From assembly GCA_016758965.1 (NCBI GenBank), contig JAEPRB010000313.1, positions 1-40,624 of the forward strand: a DNA stretch of 40,624 nt, in the 5' to 3' direction. Below, piece after piece: positions 12,420 through 24,387 of this stretch (positions are counted from its first letter, which is position 1; each line of letters starts with the position of its first letter). Under the pieces are notes generated by a model. That model did no database searches. It worked only from the letters and a program-made list of their open reading frames with translations, and had not been told where the DNA came from. The position numbers and the translations under genes were made by a program. This DNA comes from Circinella minor. Lineage: Eukaryota > Mucoromycota > Mucoromycetes > Mucorales > Lichtheimiaceae.

Positions 12420-12596
12420 TTAAAAATCATTATCACAAGTTAATGATCCATCCATTTCAATCTTGTAAGCTTTACACCCAGGTTGTTCTTGTCTTCTATC
12501 AATGGGTTGACCGCTAACCAAAATAGACGAAAACATAAGAATAATAAACATGATGATCATGAAGAATGTTCTTGAAATAATTATTGTATGACTCAT
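12420..12596 (-). CDS. Candidate small secreted peptide, 58 aa
   Basis: A single uninterrupted frame from ATG at 12596 to TAA at 12420. Residues 1-8 are polar, 9-28 form a strong hydrophobic core (FFMIIMFIILMFSSILVSG), and a plausible signal-peptidase site follows (VSG/QPID). The remaining 30 residues are polar with two cysteines (41 and 54), a dibasic RR at 34-35 and an acidic C-terminus (LTCDNDF). This layout fits a secreted mini-protein or peptide precursor with one possible disulphide. I recognise no family. There is no intron, and an A-rich leader precedes the start. The alternative is a chance open frame, but the combination of signal-like N-terminus, paired Cys and normal codon use argues mildly for a gene. 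It is too short for many annotation pipelines. Confidence 0.45.
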   Translation of the reverse strand: MSHTIIISRTFFMIIMFIILMFSSILVSGQPIDRRQEQPGCKAYKIEMDGSLTCDNDF

Positions 12597-15274
12597 TTCT
12601 GTTATATATTAGAGAGAGAGGGAAAAGAATTTTTTTTTGGTGATAATATAAATAAATATACTAGTTTGTTTTTAAGTTGATGGATAAGATCACAAAGAGA
12701 ACAAAAAAGAAGAAAATTCTTTTTCTTTATATGGATTTTTTTTTTTTAGAAAGAATCGAGATTTGTGGAGTCCTACATCTTTATTTTGATTATCTTATCT
12801 ATATTATTGTTTCCCTTTTTTCTATTCTTCAACTTGAAAAACCTCCTCTTTTCTCTCTCTTGCGCTAAATCTCAGCCCGAAAACGATCAACAAAAACAAT
12901 TTTTTTTCTCCTGCATTCATTAACATTTGCATTATCATAAACATAATAAAGTGAATTGTATAACAAACATAATTGCATATTTGGGCCATCAATTGCTTTC
13001 TTTTTTTTGTAAAAATACTCGTGTATTAGAATTGAATGGAATAAATATAAATCTCTCTCCTTTTTTTTTAACCCGTGATCAAAAGTTAAATTTATTATCG
13101 ATACAATAACCATCTTATCGCTCAGATAAAAAAAAACATCATAAGTAACAGGGTCCAGAACATTTATATTCATTGCATATTTTATTGGTTATATCCAAAA
13201 AAAAAATAGTACCTTTTTTTTTTTCTTTTTCGAACAAGGATACGACGGATCGAGAGGTCACTGTACATAAATTGTTTTTTATATATCATTCATATATTAT
13301 TAAAATTTGGTATATTTGAGCGAGATCATAAATTGAATATACCTTCAATCAATATTTAGCGAATTATTATTATAAATGAAATCAATCATGCGTGTTTTGT
13401 TCTTCCTCCTATAGCTGCTTATTTTTTTTATTAAAGTTTACGACACCAAAATCCATACGTCATTTACGCAGTTATCATCCTAAATACTAATAGCCAAGAA
13501 GCATTGTTACGTACGTAGTGAACTTTTATCACTGCAAGTATATCGTTACATTTTAAATTACTAGGCCTATAGACTGTTAATAAGATGTAATACTTCTTTG
13601 TTTGCTGATATTTTACTTAAACTAGTATGATATAAAAAAAAGGGGGGTTTGATTGTGATCAACCACTTGTTATAATCAGGTCAATTAAACAGAATCATAA
13701 CTTTGTACATAGTTGATAAAATAGTTTTTATGTCGTGCGGTTGATGTAATTTACAATCAAACTGTTTTTTATGTTCTTTCGTATGATCAGGGGTCATGTC
13801 TTTATGCTATTGATTCTACAACAAGCATTGGACTTATTGGGAAACGTTCGTGAGGTGAGTTGAATGTCGTTATAATCCAATGCCGTAAACTTTCCTAGTT
13901 TAGACATCTACACTTCCAAACGTAATTCAATGAAATATTTAGTTCTACGTACTGTATATGATAACCACTGCTTATTAAATGTTGTATACATCAATACAGC
14001 TAAAATTTTGGTTTTTTATTTTATATTATGTCTCTGTAAACACAGCATTCTTGTCGAACATTCTTTGTTCAAGAAAGAAGTAAAGCATAGAAAAAAATAG
14101 AAGGAATTGGAACCGTAGGGAGAATTAAAAGAATACTTACATCTGTTGCAGAAAGACGACTGCAATGAGTTATTTGTCTGACTAGGAGAATTTTTATACG
14201 TAATACAATCGTATATCTCTGCCTGAGTGGTGGTATGGGTTGAGTTCTACATGTAATTGGCCAAATATTAACAAGATAAATTGTATTCTTCTTGAAGTTG
14301 GTTGTAATTTTGGGAGCTGATTGAAAAAAAAGGGGGGGGGTCTTTATGTTGTTATGATACTTGTAATTGATGATGCATGTGAAGGAACTAAATAGCACCC
14401 TGTTTTTTTCTTTGTAAAGCATTGATGAGGGAGCACATCTTGAACATGATCTACTTTATCCACCTCCGAGTTAGCCAAGTTTTTATTGAATGCAACGCCT
14501 TTGTTCTTTATTAAACATTGGAATCCACATGATTGGATCGATACTTGACTTAGAGCACAAGCAAGTTAAACTATTTGCGTGAATGGATTCGAAACAAAAT
14601 ATGATCAATATTATCAATCAGATGTTGACGGCCGTAAACAGAATGTTAATATGATAATAAAATAATCATGGTTCCAAAAACAACTCACACAAACACCATT
14701 CGTATAGTTTTTCCCTCATTCTCATTTTTATTATTATTATTAATCTTTAAAAAATATCTTTTTGAAATAAACAATCTTTTTATTCAAATTGGACACTATA
14801 TATACTTAAGCGTATGCGTGACAGTATACATGACATTATACTAGGTTACATGGAAGACTTAATTGAATAGGGTCTATGGGCACGTAGTCGCCTCCTTTGC
14901 AGTACATTATGATTATGGTTAAAGATAAATATAGAAAAAATAGTGGTGATAGATAATTGAAAAACCTCTAGTAGGGAAAAAGGTAGCAAAATGTAGCGAA
15001 ATGTACGTAATGTAGAAACAGAGTTAAAAAACAAAAGAGAAAGAACAAAGAAGAAAGGGCAGAAGAAAGAGATTAATTGTAAAGAAAGTGGTAAATACAC
15101 TAGGTGTTTCCGGAGAGGTGTCAGGGATAAGAATGGAGTTATATCTAATCCATTCTCAGGGATTTGGTTCGTCGTCTTCAAAAAAAGAAAGTCATTTGGA
15201 TGGCTCAAGAGGTCAACTTTCCCAAAGTACATGAATGAGAGCTAATCATGTTTTCTTCCATTTACCAAATGAAA
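12597..15274. other. Gene-poor interval, no gene recognised
   Basis: About 2.7 kb with only short, low-complexity open frames on both strands (for example near 12677-12868, 14069-14422 and 14846-15232). None shows a family motif, a consistent start or a splice pattern. Base composition is slightly less A/T-tract-rich than the host block to the left, and it abuts a decayed gene, so it may be old repeat debris. Confidence 0.4.
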
Positions 15275-18186
15275 GATCGATTTCAGAGCACGGTAAATAA
15301 TTCATGATATATATAATCCAACGATAGAATTTCCGAAGGCAGCGTTGAACAAGGGATGTTGCTATGTTGTGGATCTCTTTTGTTGACCTTTCTGACTATG
15401 TCTTGTACCTTGATTGCCGCTTCTTTTGTAATGTCCTATAGTATAATAAGTATAATATAATATGTGAGCATCACGAGCTAAATCACTATCGTATCATATA
15501 ATATTTAGCTTACTTTTAACTGATGTAAATACGAAGTAATTGTTGGGATGAGAGAGAATTCGAGAACGTTTGTAAATAATTTAATGGATGATAATCGGGT
15601 CATACTGTATACTTCCACACCTTTAGGCTCGAGTTTGTATGCTGATACAGTAACGTGTTTTGTTGACCAAAATCCCACCTACAACGGGGGACTCAACACC
15701 AAGCCTAACCAATCGATTAACCATAAATCTCATCTCATTTCCAATTTTCACTAAATCAGATTCCATCCTATCCTCTCTACCTGGTGGTTTGAATTCAGCT
15801 ACAAGAACAACAAATCGCTTTGATAATCCATTCACATATAAACCATAGTCTGGTTTGAGATTCTTGCTCTCTTGGAGGGAAACATTGGCCCTATATAACG
15901 TATGAAAATATAAATAGTATTAGCATTTGCTACTCTGAACTTTTTTTAGCATAACATGGAACCTACTTTACCACATATGATTCGATGATGGCTCCAAATC
16001 AAAAGTCAATTCAAGTAAGGGAGCTAAAACAATATGTACATAGCTGTCCTCTCCAAAACCGTTACCAGTGCCATTGATTGCAAATGATGACAGCCTGTTA
16101 TATAATGTAAGAGTGATAACATTAGTAAATTGTACTTATTCTATGCCACAATTCATGGTTGACTTACAATCTGTAAAGGCTTTCCACCAAAAATGAAAAT
16201 GCTTCATACTTTTGAAAGTGAGCCGCTATTTGAAAATGGACCAAAATTAGGCAAGCTATCGAGCCATCTAATGTTGATATTGGGGCTGTGTCAAATGAAT
16301 AAAAGTTACCAGATAAAAATTGTATATAACAGTATTTGTTTATTTATATTGAAAGAATAACTATAGAACAAATGTTATTTTTATAGCCTTTTTTCCCCCG
16401 CTTACCACACAATGGTCTCAATACATCAATAAATGGCCCGGCTCAAGCTTGACAATCTTAAGCTTAAATTTGCTTGCTATGGCTGAACTTTGAGCAACGA
16501 TGGCTCAATTTCGTTCAAACAGCTCAATTTGGAAATTGACGCTCATTTTCAAAACATAGCTTATTTTTTTGCTGATGAGTGCTTCATTTAAATAGCCGAT
16601 TGTTTTTTATGTACATCTCTCCTGCTTGAGTATCTCACCTACATGTGAAAAAAATTATTTAGTCAGGCAACTTAAATAAAAACAATCATCATCAACCATG
16701 TTTACATACCAATCCACAAGTAGTGCACCATCCATTAACTTTATCGCTGGATTGAATTGGATTGTGTCTCAACGGATTCGGATCGGATTCGGATCATAAT
16801 TATACAATCCGGCATTTTTGAGATTATTCATAATTCCAGGAAGAGTATTCAACAACTTTTTCATGTTTACCTGGTCCAACATGGCTACTAACGGTATTAT
16901 TGATATCAGCTGTAAACAAGAAAATTCGGTTTAAAGCACTATTATTTAGTTAGTATTATACTGCTAATAGCAAATACATGGCATTCTTCTGATGTAACTT
17001 ACAGAATTCTGATGTCAGACATTGATTTTAAACATTCAATTTTTTCTAATGTTAATTATTATACCATAGAAACCGCTAACTGGTTGACGGTTGTGAAGCA
17101 TCAGCATTAAAATATAATTATTCTTGCAGCATATTGTTCACATTTTTTAATTATATTTACTCTGCCAACAAGCCAAGGTACCAACATGACATTCAACTCT
17201 TCTTCTTTTGCATCCAGGTCGTCTCCTTCAACCTCAAGATTATAATCATCATATCGTTGTTCATGACATTGGATGCTGAGATTCGATTTCGGCTCAGGAT
17301 CCTCTCCACTACTATAATAACATTCACCTTCATCAAAAAAATAATCTTCATTCGCTCCTTCTTCATCTTTTTGTAAATCGATTATTTTTGTTTTTTTTTT
17401 TGTCCGACTTTCAGCATTTCCGTCCTCTTCATAACAGAGAGTTTCGGGAGATCGTATTTTGGTGAAAATACGAAGCTGTAAAAGGAAAAACAGGTTACCA
17501 TTCAACATCTGCTTTCGTTAAACTACGAACCACTTTGTATTTTCGATTCCAAAAACGGTGTATGAATAACGCTAAAAACGTGTACCGTTCCAATAATAAT
17601 ACTTGAAATTTACTCTTCATAGCATTGTTGTGTTACCAGAAAACTTCTCAGCAAAATCATTTTATATTTCGTCCATATTTCGGTTGATTTGGTATTTTCA
17701 TGAAAATACGAACTCCCAAAACTCTCTAGTCTATTTTTGCTGATATTAATATCGACTGTTCATTTACAAATAATTATAATAAAAATGAGATAATACACGA
17801 AATTCTCTTACCCCAATCCTTCACCAGTAACGCTTTCTTCGAATCATCTCGCCTTCATTCAGCGCATACTGTACTACAGTTTTATTTGCATCAACTTGTA
17901 GCTCGATGTCTGTTAATTCACGTTGCTTCTTTAAACGATCCTTTTCTTCTATTATTGAACGATCGTTGTTCTTCTGGTATTCGTTAAATTCTTTTTTTTC
18001 GATCTTTCTTGTACTCCTGAATCACGGATCTTCCTCGAAGTCAAAATATCCCCGTAACGGCGCCGTGCATCTGATTCCGATCCAAATTTGAAAGTTTCCT
18101 TATACAAGAGTTGTAATATTCTTAACACACCAATCGGTGTCGTTCATAATTTTTGCTTTTTCAAATGTCATTTTTTCTTTTGGCAT
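15275..18186 (-). pseudogene. Decayed multi-exon gene of a probable fungal lineage-specific family
   Basis: A long protein can be followed on the minus strand through several exons, but it is broken repeatedly. It begins MPKEKMTFEKAKIMNDTDWC at 18186, then shifts frame into KETFKFGSESDARRRYGD and DRLKKQRELTDIELQVDANK. An acidic exon (near 17475-17165) follows, with HEQRYDDYNLEVEGDD. Next are MLDQVNMKKLLNTLPGI (from 16883), a stretch near 16640-16400 with about seven in-frame stops ending AGPFIDVLRPLC, APISTLDGSIACLILVHFQI (from 16286), LSSFAINGTGNGFGEDSYVH, then NVSLQESKN and FVVLVAEFKPPG, MRFMVNRLVRLGVESPVVGG, a frameshift near 15672, and a tail DITKEAAIKVQDIVRKVNKR that stops at about 15275. 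Intron borders between the later pieces keep phase (GTAAGT...CAG, GTAAAG...TAG), so this was a spliced host-type gene. It resembles a multi-copy uncharacterised family I associate with Mucorales; that attribution is from memory. Function unknown. Confidence 0.7.
17692..17709. repeat. 18-bp perfect palindrome GTATTTTCATGAAAATAC
   Basis: A perfect inverted repeat without spacer, inside the decayed gene interval. A related half (ATTTTCACCAAAATACG on the minus strand) occurs about 240 bp away near 17450-17470. It could be a protein-binding site relic or chance. Confidence 0.5.
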
Positions 18187-20718
18187 GTTGAAGATGTATG
18201 TATGTAAATAATTATGTATGTATGTAAATGTGTTTGTGTGTTTGTATACAAATAATGAGTGTTTTCTGTCAATGTACAATAGGAATATTTGCAAAGCAGG
18301 ACAATGGGTATGGATTTTGGTGGTATGGTGCATACACTTTAGAACCTAAATGATTTTTTGTTTAATTTGAAATGGTTATAAATGAACGTAAACGCGACCA
18401 AAACACAAAATAAACCATTAAAATGAAAGATACAGCTGTTAAAAATAAAACTAATGGATTAGGTTTTGTAATCTTAACTGAAAATATTTTTTATATACTT
18501 CTAAAGTTGGGATGTAGCTTACCATTTTGGCTGGAGAGAGCCTATAGTCAAGTCCAAATTGAAACATTGAGGATGGACATCATATGTCAATAATATATTT
18601 CTCTAAAAAAACATGCATGTATTTTTTTTTGACCTTGGGTTGGTCCACTTTCCAACAATAGTATATAATTGTCATTTATAAACGATTGAAATAGTTTGAC
18701 AAATATATTTGTTGAATGTTTTTTGCAACAATTTATAACACTAGTTTTTTTATTAGTAACACTCAATCTATAATGACAATATATGTAATTCAAAAGAAAA
18801 AAGTTTACTTACTATGATTCTTCTTGTCAAGCATATAGCCACTTTTTTTTGGTTCTATTTGTAATCCAGGCGTGTATTGCTACAAAGTGTCATTGTGTTG
18901 CCCCCATTTTAACTTGACTAACCCACTTCCAAGTTTGAGGTTCACTGTGGTATAACTAGAGAGATCTTGTTTTTTTCTTCATAAAGTTATCTTAGAATAT
19001 GGGTGGGAAAGAAAAAAAAAGAGCGAAAAGAACAATAGAAATGTCACTGGCTTTAAAATAGGGAGCTTTGTTCAATGAGTAGTCGATTACTGTTTTTGAA
19101 GTAACAGGTGTAGGTTGAAAAATAAAATCCCAAATTTTCTTTGACTTTGAGACGTTGAACCGCAAATACTCGGGTTCATAGATTGATTTATTTTTTCATC
19201 AAAAGAAGTACAAAGCTAGTATCACACTTGAACGTAAATGTACCTTTTTAATCCTTAGACCATTTGCGATTTTTAATTGTAGACCAATACTATATAATGA
19301 TTTGGCAACGGTACTATTATTTTTATAAGGAATAATAACAATATCATAATAAGCAGGTTATTTTGAAAATAAAAAAAATGCAAGTCGAACTTTTTTTTTG
19401 CTCCATAATATCCATAATATCCATAATATAATATTCTTTTTTTTATAGCATGAATATGATGTTTCAATAATTGTCTGATGTGTCGTCAAAATTGGGTAGA
19501 GAAAAAATAATCATTTTCTCGGCTGCTCACCTAAGTTTCAAGTTCGTTGTAATAGTAAATAATAATAAAAAGAGTGTGTTTTTTTCTGTTTTCGTCTTTT
19601 GTATATGTTTAACAATAACGTCAGATATTGAGGTTGTCAGTTATTTAAAAAGATGTCAACTGTTTAGAAGATTGTTGATTCTGATAAACGAATTGATGTA
19701 AAGTCACAGACAAAGCAATAATAAAAAGAGATAAGTAGTTTTCATCTCATATAGACCAATAATAAGCTTTATTTATCTTTATGTAATAAAAAAAACAAAA
19801 GTAGAAATTTTCTGCATCTTATTAATGCAGATTATATTTCTTTCTATTCATTGTTCATCAAGCCTTTTTGTACATTCTTATCAAAATATAATTTTTTTTT
19901 TCTTCCCCCTATCACTTAAAATTTCAACTTTTTAAACTGAAACTTGCCTGAACATAGTGTTTGAAATAAACGAGGAGATGGGTTACCATGACAACAAGGA
20001 ACACCAAAATCCACAAGAAATGGTAAGGTCTAATTGCTTATAACTTTTTTTTTACTCGTTTCACTATCTCTTCCTGCGAAAAAAAAATATTACTTTGAAA
20101 AAAAGGGTGGGAGTGAAATTTTCCTCTAGAAATAAACAGAATTTTTTTTATTGTTGCTATTGTTTTAATATAATATCCAAATTCGTGGCAAATTTCCATA
20201 TACGTTTCAATTTTTTCCATTTTCATTTTTTATTGTTATTAATACTAATTAGACTATCCATGATGTATCTCATTTTTATTGTTACAGTCGTGCCATCTAA
20301 AACAGATAATAGACCATGTGTCTAGCGAACGTTTTTCCACACAATTTCGTTGCCATGGAATCCCTAATAATTTTTTCTTATTCAAATGAACCAGGAATGT
20401 TCTGGCGTTGTACCAACAAACAAATAATTATTATTATAAAAATAGGGAATCAGTACACAAACTTTAATTAGCAAAGTATAAACAATAGCAAAACAATAAC
20501 ACAGATGGGAAAAACTCAGAAAGGAAAATCATAAAGCCCCATGAATGTATATGAACGGGCTTCTTTTTTTTATACCAATAATTATAATGTGTGAATTTTA
20601 AGTTATTTTATATAATCGTAGCACACCACTTAACTCCTTCTTTCCCTCCCCTCCCTCCCCCCTTTTTTTTACGTTCCTTTTCTTTTTTCTTTTTTCTTTT
20701 TTTTTTCTCGGTAAAAAA
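18187..20718. other. Gene-poor interval, no gene recognised
   Basis: About 2.5 kb between the decayed gene and the ubiquitin protease. Short open frames have no recognisable domains. A 9-bp repeat (ATAATATCC, three copies) lies near 19404-19430, and a segment near 18926-18956 matches an inverted copy near 31152-31180. A pyrimidine-rich stretch at 20636-20706 directly precedes the protease gene and is probably part of its promoter. Confidence 0.4.
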
Positions 20719-20739
20719 ATGACGATTTTGAACCGATGA
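20719..20739 (+). promoter_or_regulatory. Upstream mini-ORF overlapping the protease start codon
   Basis: ATG at 20719 opens a 6-codon frame (MTILNR) whose TGA stop overlaps the protease ATG at 20736 in an ATGA arrangement. If transcribed, ribosomes terminating here could reinitiate at the main start, which would lower or regulate protease translation. The transcription start is unknown, so the mini-ORF may lie upstream of the mRNA. Confidence 0.4.
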
Positions 20740-23029
20740 AACCTTTTACTTTGTTCAAGGAGAACACTCTCGTTCGTAAATGGTCAACCAGAAAACGAAA
20801 TAATAATAATAATAAAAAGAATAGTAAACCACCTAAACGAACATTATTAAACAAAGAACAAGAATCGACCATTGTTTCACTATCAGAATATGCAAGTCGA
20901 AATTTTGAAATTGCTATTGAACAAGATAAATTACGTTCATTATTGGAAAATAATGCTTGGAATTTGAAACGAGCCATGGCCGAATTGGATGATTGTGAAG
21001 AAGCATATCATGGTTTATTGCACGGACCACCAGCAGCCAATGACTCCATACTTGGTTGTGAAAATGACGGAGGCACAAGTTGTTATATTGATTCTCTACT
21101 CTTTGCAATGTATACTTCTTTAACAGTAAGTAAAACAAACAAAGAAAGAAAAATGTGTTTTTTTTTGTATGTATAAGGAGAGAAGGAAAGAAAAGAAAAA
21201 AAAACCAGGGTACTTGTAGTTAATTTATATGTAAACATGTATTTTATTTTCAATACTAGGCATTTGACCCACTACTCACAGCAGATACATCTTCGGACCA
21301 AATAGCAAAACGAGATTTACAAACGTCACTTCGACTTTTTATTAATATTATGCGTCGAGGAGGTCTTGTTAAAAAACATATTGTACGTCGTTTACGAAAA
21401 TCATTAGAAGAAGCAACCTGGCGAGGAAGAAATGAAAGGGGATTATGGAAGCAAGAAGATGCAAGTGAATTACTTTTATTCTTGACCGAAACATTTGATC
21501 TTCCATTTTTACCTGTAAGTTTAAAAAAGACAGACCTTATTTTTTGTACTCTTCTTTTTCCTGGGGAAATGGATGATGGTCTGATTAATATGGGGGAATG
21601 AATTGGGGATAAAAATTATTTCATTTTAGTTTCAAATGCGATTATTTCATGGTGCCAATAGGGACGTAGACGACGATCGTGTAACCACTGACCGAGTTCT
21701 ATCATTATGCATACCATCTGAATCCAATAAAACTCTCCGATTAGAAGATATATTATTCGATCACTTTTATAGCAGTATCGTTACAGGTGTGAAAAGACAA
21801 ATTGATTGGCAAGGTCAACAACAACGACAACAAAAGCAAAATCAATTGTCACCTCCTGGTTCACCTACAAGTGCTATCAGTACATCATCCATTGCAAAAA
21901 CAAACATTTTTTTCAATGAACAACAAAGACAACAAGAGATAGCAGTCAATGCATGGCAGGTACTAGAACTATTGCCTTTCTACAGTGGAATTAATGAACA
22001 AGGGGTACGGATAGAATCCCAAAACCAACGATCATTTCCGGATTCTCGAATGGTACTACCCGTAATTCTTAAACGATATCGATGTACAACGTTAGGTCGA
22101 TATGTAAAAGATCAACGAAGTGTAATAATTCCACCGAATATTCATTTCAATAAATTTCTTAATCAAAATGCCGAAGATCCAATATGTGAAGGATGTGGTC
22201 GTAAAGTGGAAGGAATTATGCGATTACGAAGTGTGGTTTGTCATAAAGGTAATTCGCCTCATAGTGGTCATTACATTGCCTATTCAAGAACAATAGATCG
22301 GGATAATGAGATCTGGTTGAAACTAGGTAAATAATAATTGAAACAGATTTAAAAATTAGATGCGAGAGAACTACATATTGTAGATATAGTTAATATAATA
22401 AATTATATTAATTTATATATTGGGATCGATTTTATTTCTATGTAGATGATTTGTCACCTACACAACGAGTAAAAAGACTTACTGGGCGAGAACATGAAGA
22501 AGAAATATATCGTGAACTTGGAAAGGATGGATATTTGTTCTTTTATGAATTGGATAAAACATGTCAACATTTATCATTAGAACATCAAACAATAGTTGAT
22601 GGCCGTCGAGCATCTAGTAGTAGTAGTAGCTATACGAGTAATAAAAATGAAGAAACAACTGGGATATTAGAACAAATTGATAAGGTTGTCAAAGGAGAAC
22701 AAGAAGAAACCAAATCAACATCTGTTGCACCAAAACTAAATGCTGCACCACTTACCCTTCCAAATCGACGACGGGTATCTCTTGTGTTACCACCTGAGTT
22801 ACCACCACGATCTCCACCTCTATCTGCACGTCATGATAAGCCATCATCACAATATCAATCTTTAGAAGCTATTGAAGGCGATATATCCCCAACTATTACT
22901 GTAGCACCATCTACATTAACACCAAATAACTTAACATCACCCTCATCCTCACCATCCAACAATACTCCCCGAACATCTCGTAGAAAATCGTTACGGAAAA
23001 GTAAAGATATCTCATGCAAGACCATGTAA
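20736..23029 (+). CDS. Ubiquitin-specific protease (peptidase C19), 4 exons, 641 aa
   Basis: Exons: 20736-21125, 21260-21514, 21630-22326, 22446-23029 (1926 nt, phases consistent). C19 proteases are cysteine deubiquitinases that cut ubiquitin from proteins or chains. The Cys box is GGTSCYIDSLLFAMY with nucleophile C116, the His box HSGHYIAYSR with H429, and the third triad residue is probably D448 or D449 in WLKLDDLSP. A CEGCGRKVEG segment supplies one Cys pair of a possible zinc site. The first 100 residues are basic, then helical (ASRNFEIAIEQDKLRSLLEN), possibly a UBA-like fold. The last 110 residues are Ser/Pro-rich with PPELPPRSPP and a basic end (SRRKSLRKSKD), suggesting SH3-type or kinase interactions. 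Residues 285-325 hold a Gln-rich insert in the fingers region. The compact domain is CYLD/USP-like, but orthology is not resolved. It converges with the dehydrogenase gene 174 bp downstream. Confidence 0.9.
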
Positions 23030-23203
23030 AAAGAAACAGGAAAAAATCCAAATAAGACCTCCTTTTTCTTTCCATTTCATCTACTTTATTATTATTATTC
23101 CTTGTAATAGAAACAACAAATCAGCAAAAACTTTTCTTTAATATATAAATTTGTGATGTGTATATATTACTATACATTTACAGTCTAAAATAATACTATT
23201 TTT

Positions 23204-24387
23204 TTACTTGCTATAGTCATATACACCTTTACCACTCTTTCTACCCAATGAACCTTGTTCAACAAGGCTGTTAAGAGTCTTGGATGGTGTTACTAAAGCT
23301 TCTTCAATCTTTCCTTCCTTTGCCCAGCCATCAATAATGAATTTCATAGTATCCAAGCCAACAAACTATTGTTTTTTTTTCTTATTAGTATTTTTTTTCT
23401 TTTTACATCAAAAATATTTCTTTTTTCCTTTCGTATTAAACCCCAATAATAATAATCAACTTACATCAGCAAGTTCCAATGGACCCATTGGCATACCAGC
23501 ACCTAATTTCATAGCAACATCAATATCCTTTGCCTTGGCATCACCACGATCCAAAACACGGAAAGCTTCCATCATATAAGGAACCAATAATCGGTTAACA
23601 ATGAAACTATTATTAAAAAAAATCTGTTATTAATATAATGATAAAAAAACCTTATTTTTTTCTCACTTTTGTTACTGTCAAAATAGAACTTTTTATTAAA
23701 AAAACAAAAAATTTACCCAGGTGTATCCTTGCATTCAACAGGTGTCTTTCCAGTATTCTTTGCAAATGTAGCCAAAGAATCATATACTTCATCCTTAAGT
23801 ACTTCAGTACGAACAACTTCAACCAATTTCATAGCAGGTACAGGGTTAAAGAAATGTAAACCACCAAAACGTTCTCGTCTAGCAGCGGATGTAGCTTCAG
23901 CAATGGATGTGATAGGTAAAGATGAAGTGTTGGAAGTGAAGATGGTATCTGCAGGAGCAGCTTGATCCAATGCTTTGAAAAGAGCTTGTTTAACATCAAT
24001 ATTTTCAACAATAGCTTCAACAACAAGATCTGAACCAGCAACAGCGGCAGGACCGTCAGTAGAAACAGTAATATTTGATAAAGCTTTATCAATAAAAGCT
24101 TGTTGTTCAGCAGCATTTTCTTCACCAAACTTCTTTTTAGCAACACGTTTGATAGATTTAGTGATAATAGCCTGACCGTTCTTTAAAGCAGCATCGGTGG
24201 TATCAACCATGGTTACTTTATAATTGGCTTGAGCAGCAACTTGAACAATGCCAGAACCCATGAGACCAGCACCAATAACAGTAACACTATTAATGTCTTT
24301 AAGATGACGTGCACTGCTTGAAAAAGCTGCTTTACGAATATGTGTTGAAATGGAGGTTCGCAATGTATTAGCAGTGGTGAACAACAT
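23204..24387 (-). CDS. 3-hydroxyacyl-CoA (3-hydroxybutyryl-CoA) dehydrogenase, probably mitochondrial, 3 exons, 324 aa
   Basis: Exons (minus): 24387-23717, 23606-23465, 23365-23204; total 975 nt, phases consistent. The enzyme oxidises L-3-hydroxyacyl-CoA to 3-ketoacyl-CoA with NAD+, the third step of fatty-acid beta-oxidation. The Rossmann domain starts [12 protein letters not shown] (GxGxxG at 39-44). The catalytic dyad is H178 in [10 protein letters not shown] and E190 in MKLVE, with the same 12-residue spacing as in the human enzyme. [10 protein letters not shown] and the C-terminal domain ([46 protein letters not shown]) are also present. The first 30 residues are rich in Arg/Ser/Thr with no acids ([20 protein letters not shown]), a typical mitochondrial presequence. 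There is no peroxisomal C-terminal tripeptide. An upstream open frame extends beyond 24387, but the chosen ATG starts the presequence and is the best fit. Confidence 0.93.

Noticed and set aside
14069..14422. 117-codon minus-strand open frame
   Set aside because: Low-complexity translation, no motif, no splice continuation; chance opening in AT-rich DNA.
14846..15232. 128-codon minus-strand open frame with hydrophobic Leu/Phe-rich half
   Set aside because: Hydrophobicity comes from a purine-rich DNA strand; nothing family-like and it abuts a decayed gene.
19273..19467. 64-codon open frame with YYGYYGYYG repeat
   Set aside because: Translation of a 9-bp DNA repeat (ATAATATCC x3); no other coding evidence.
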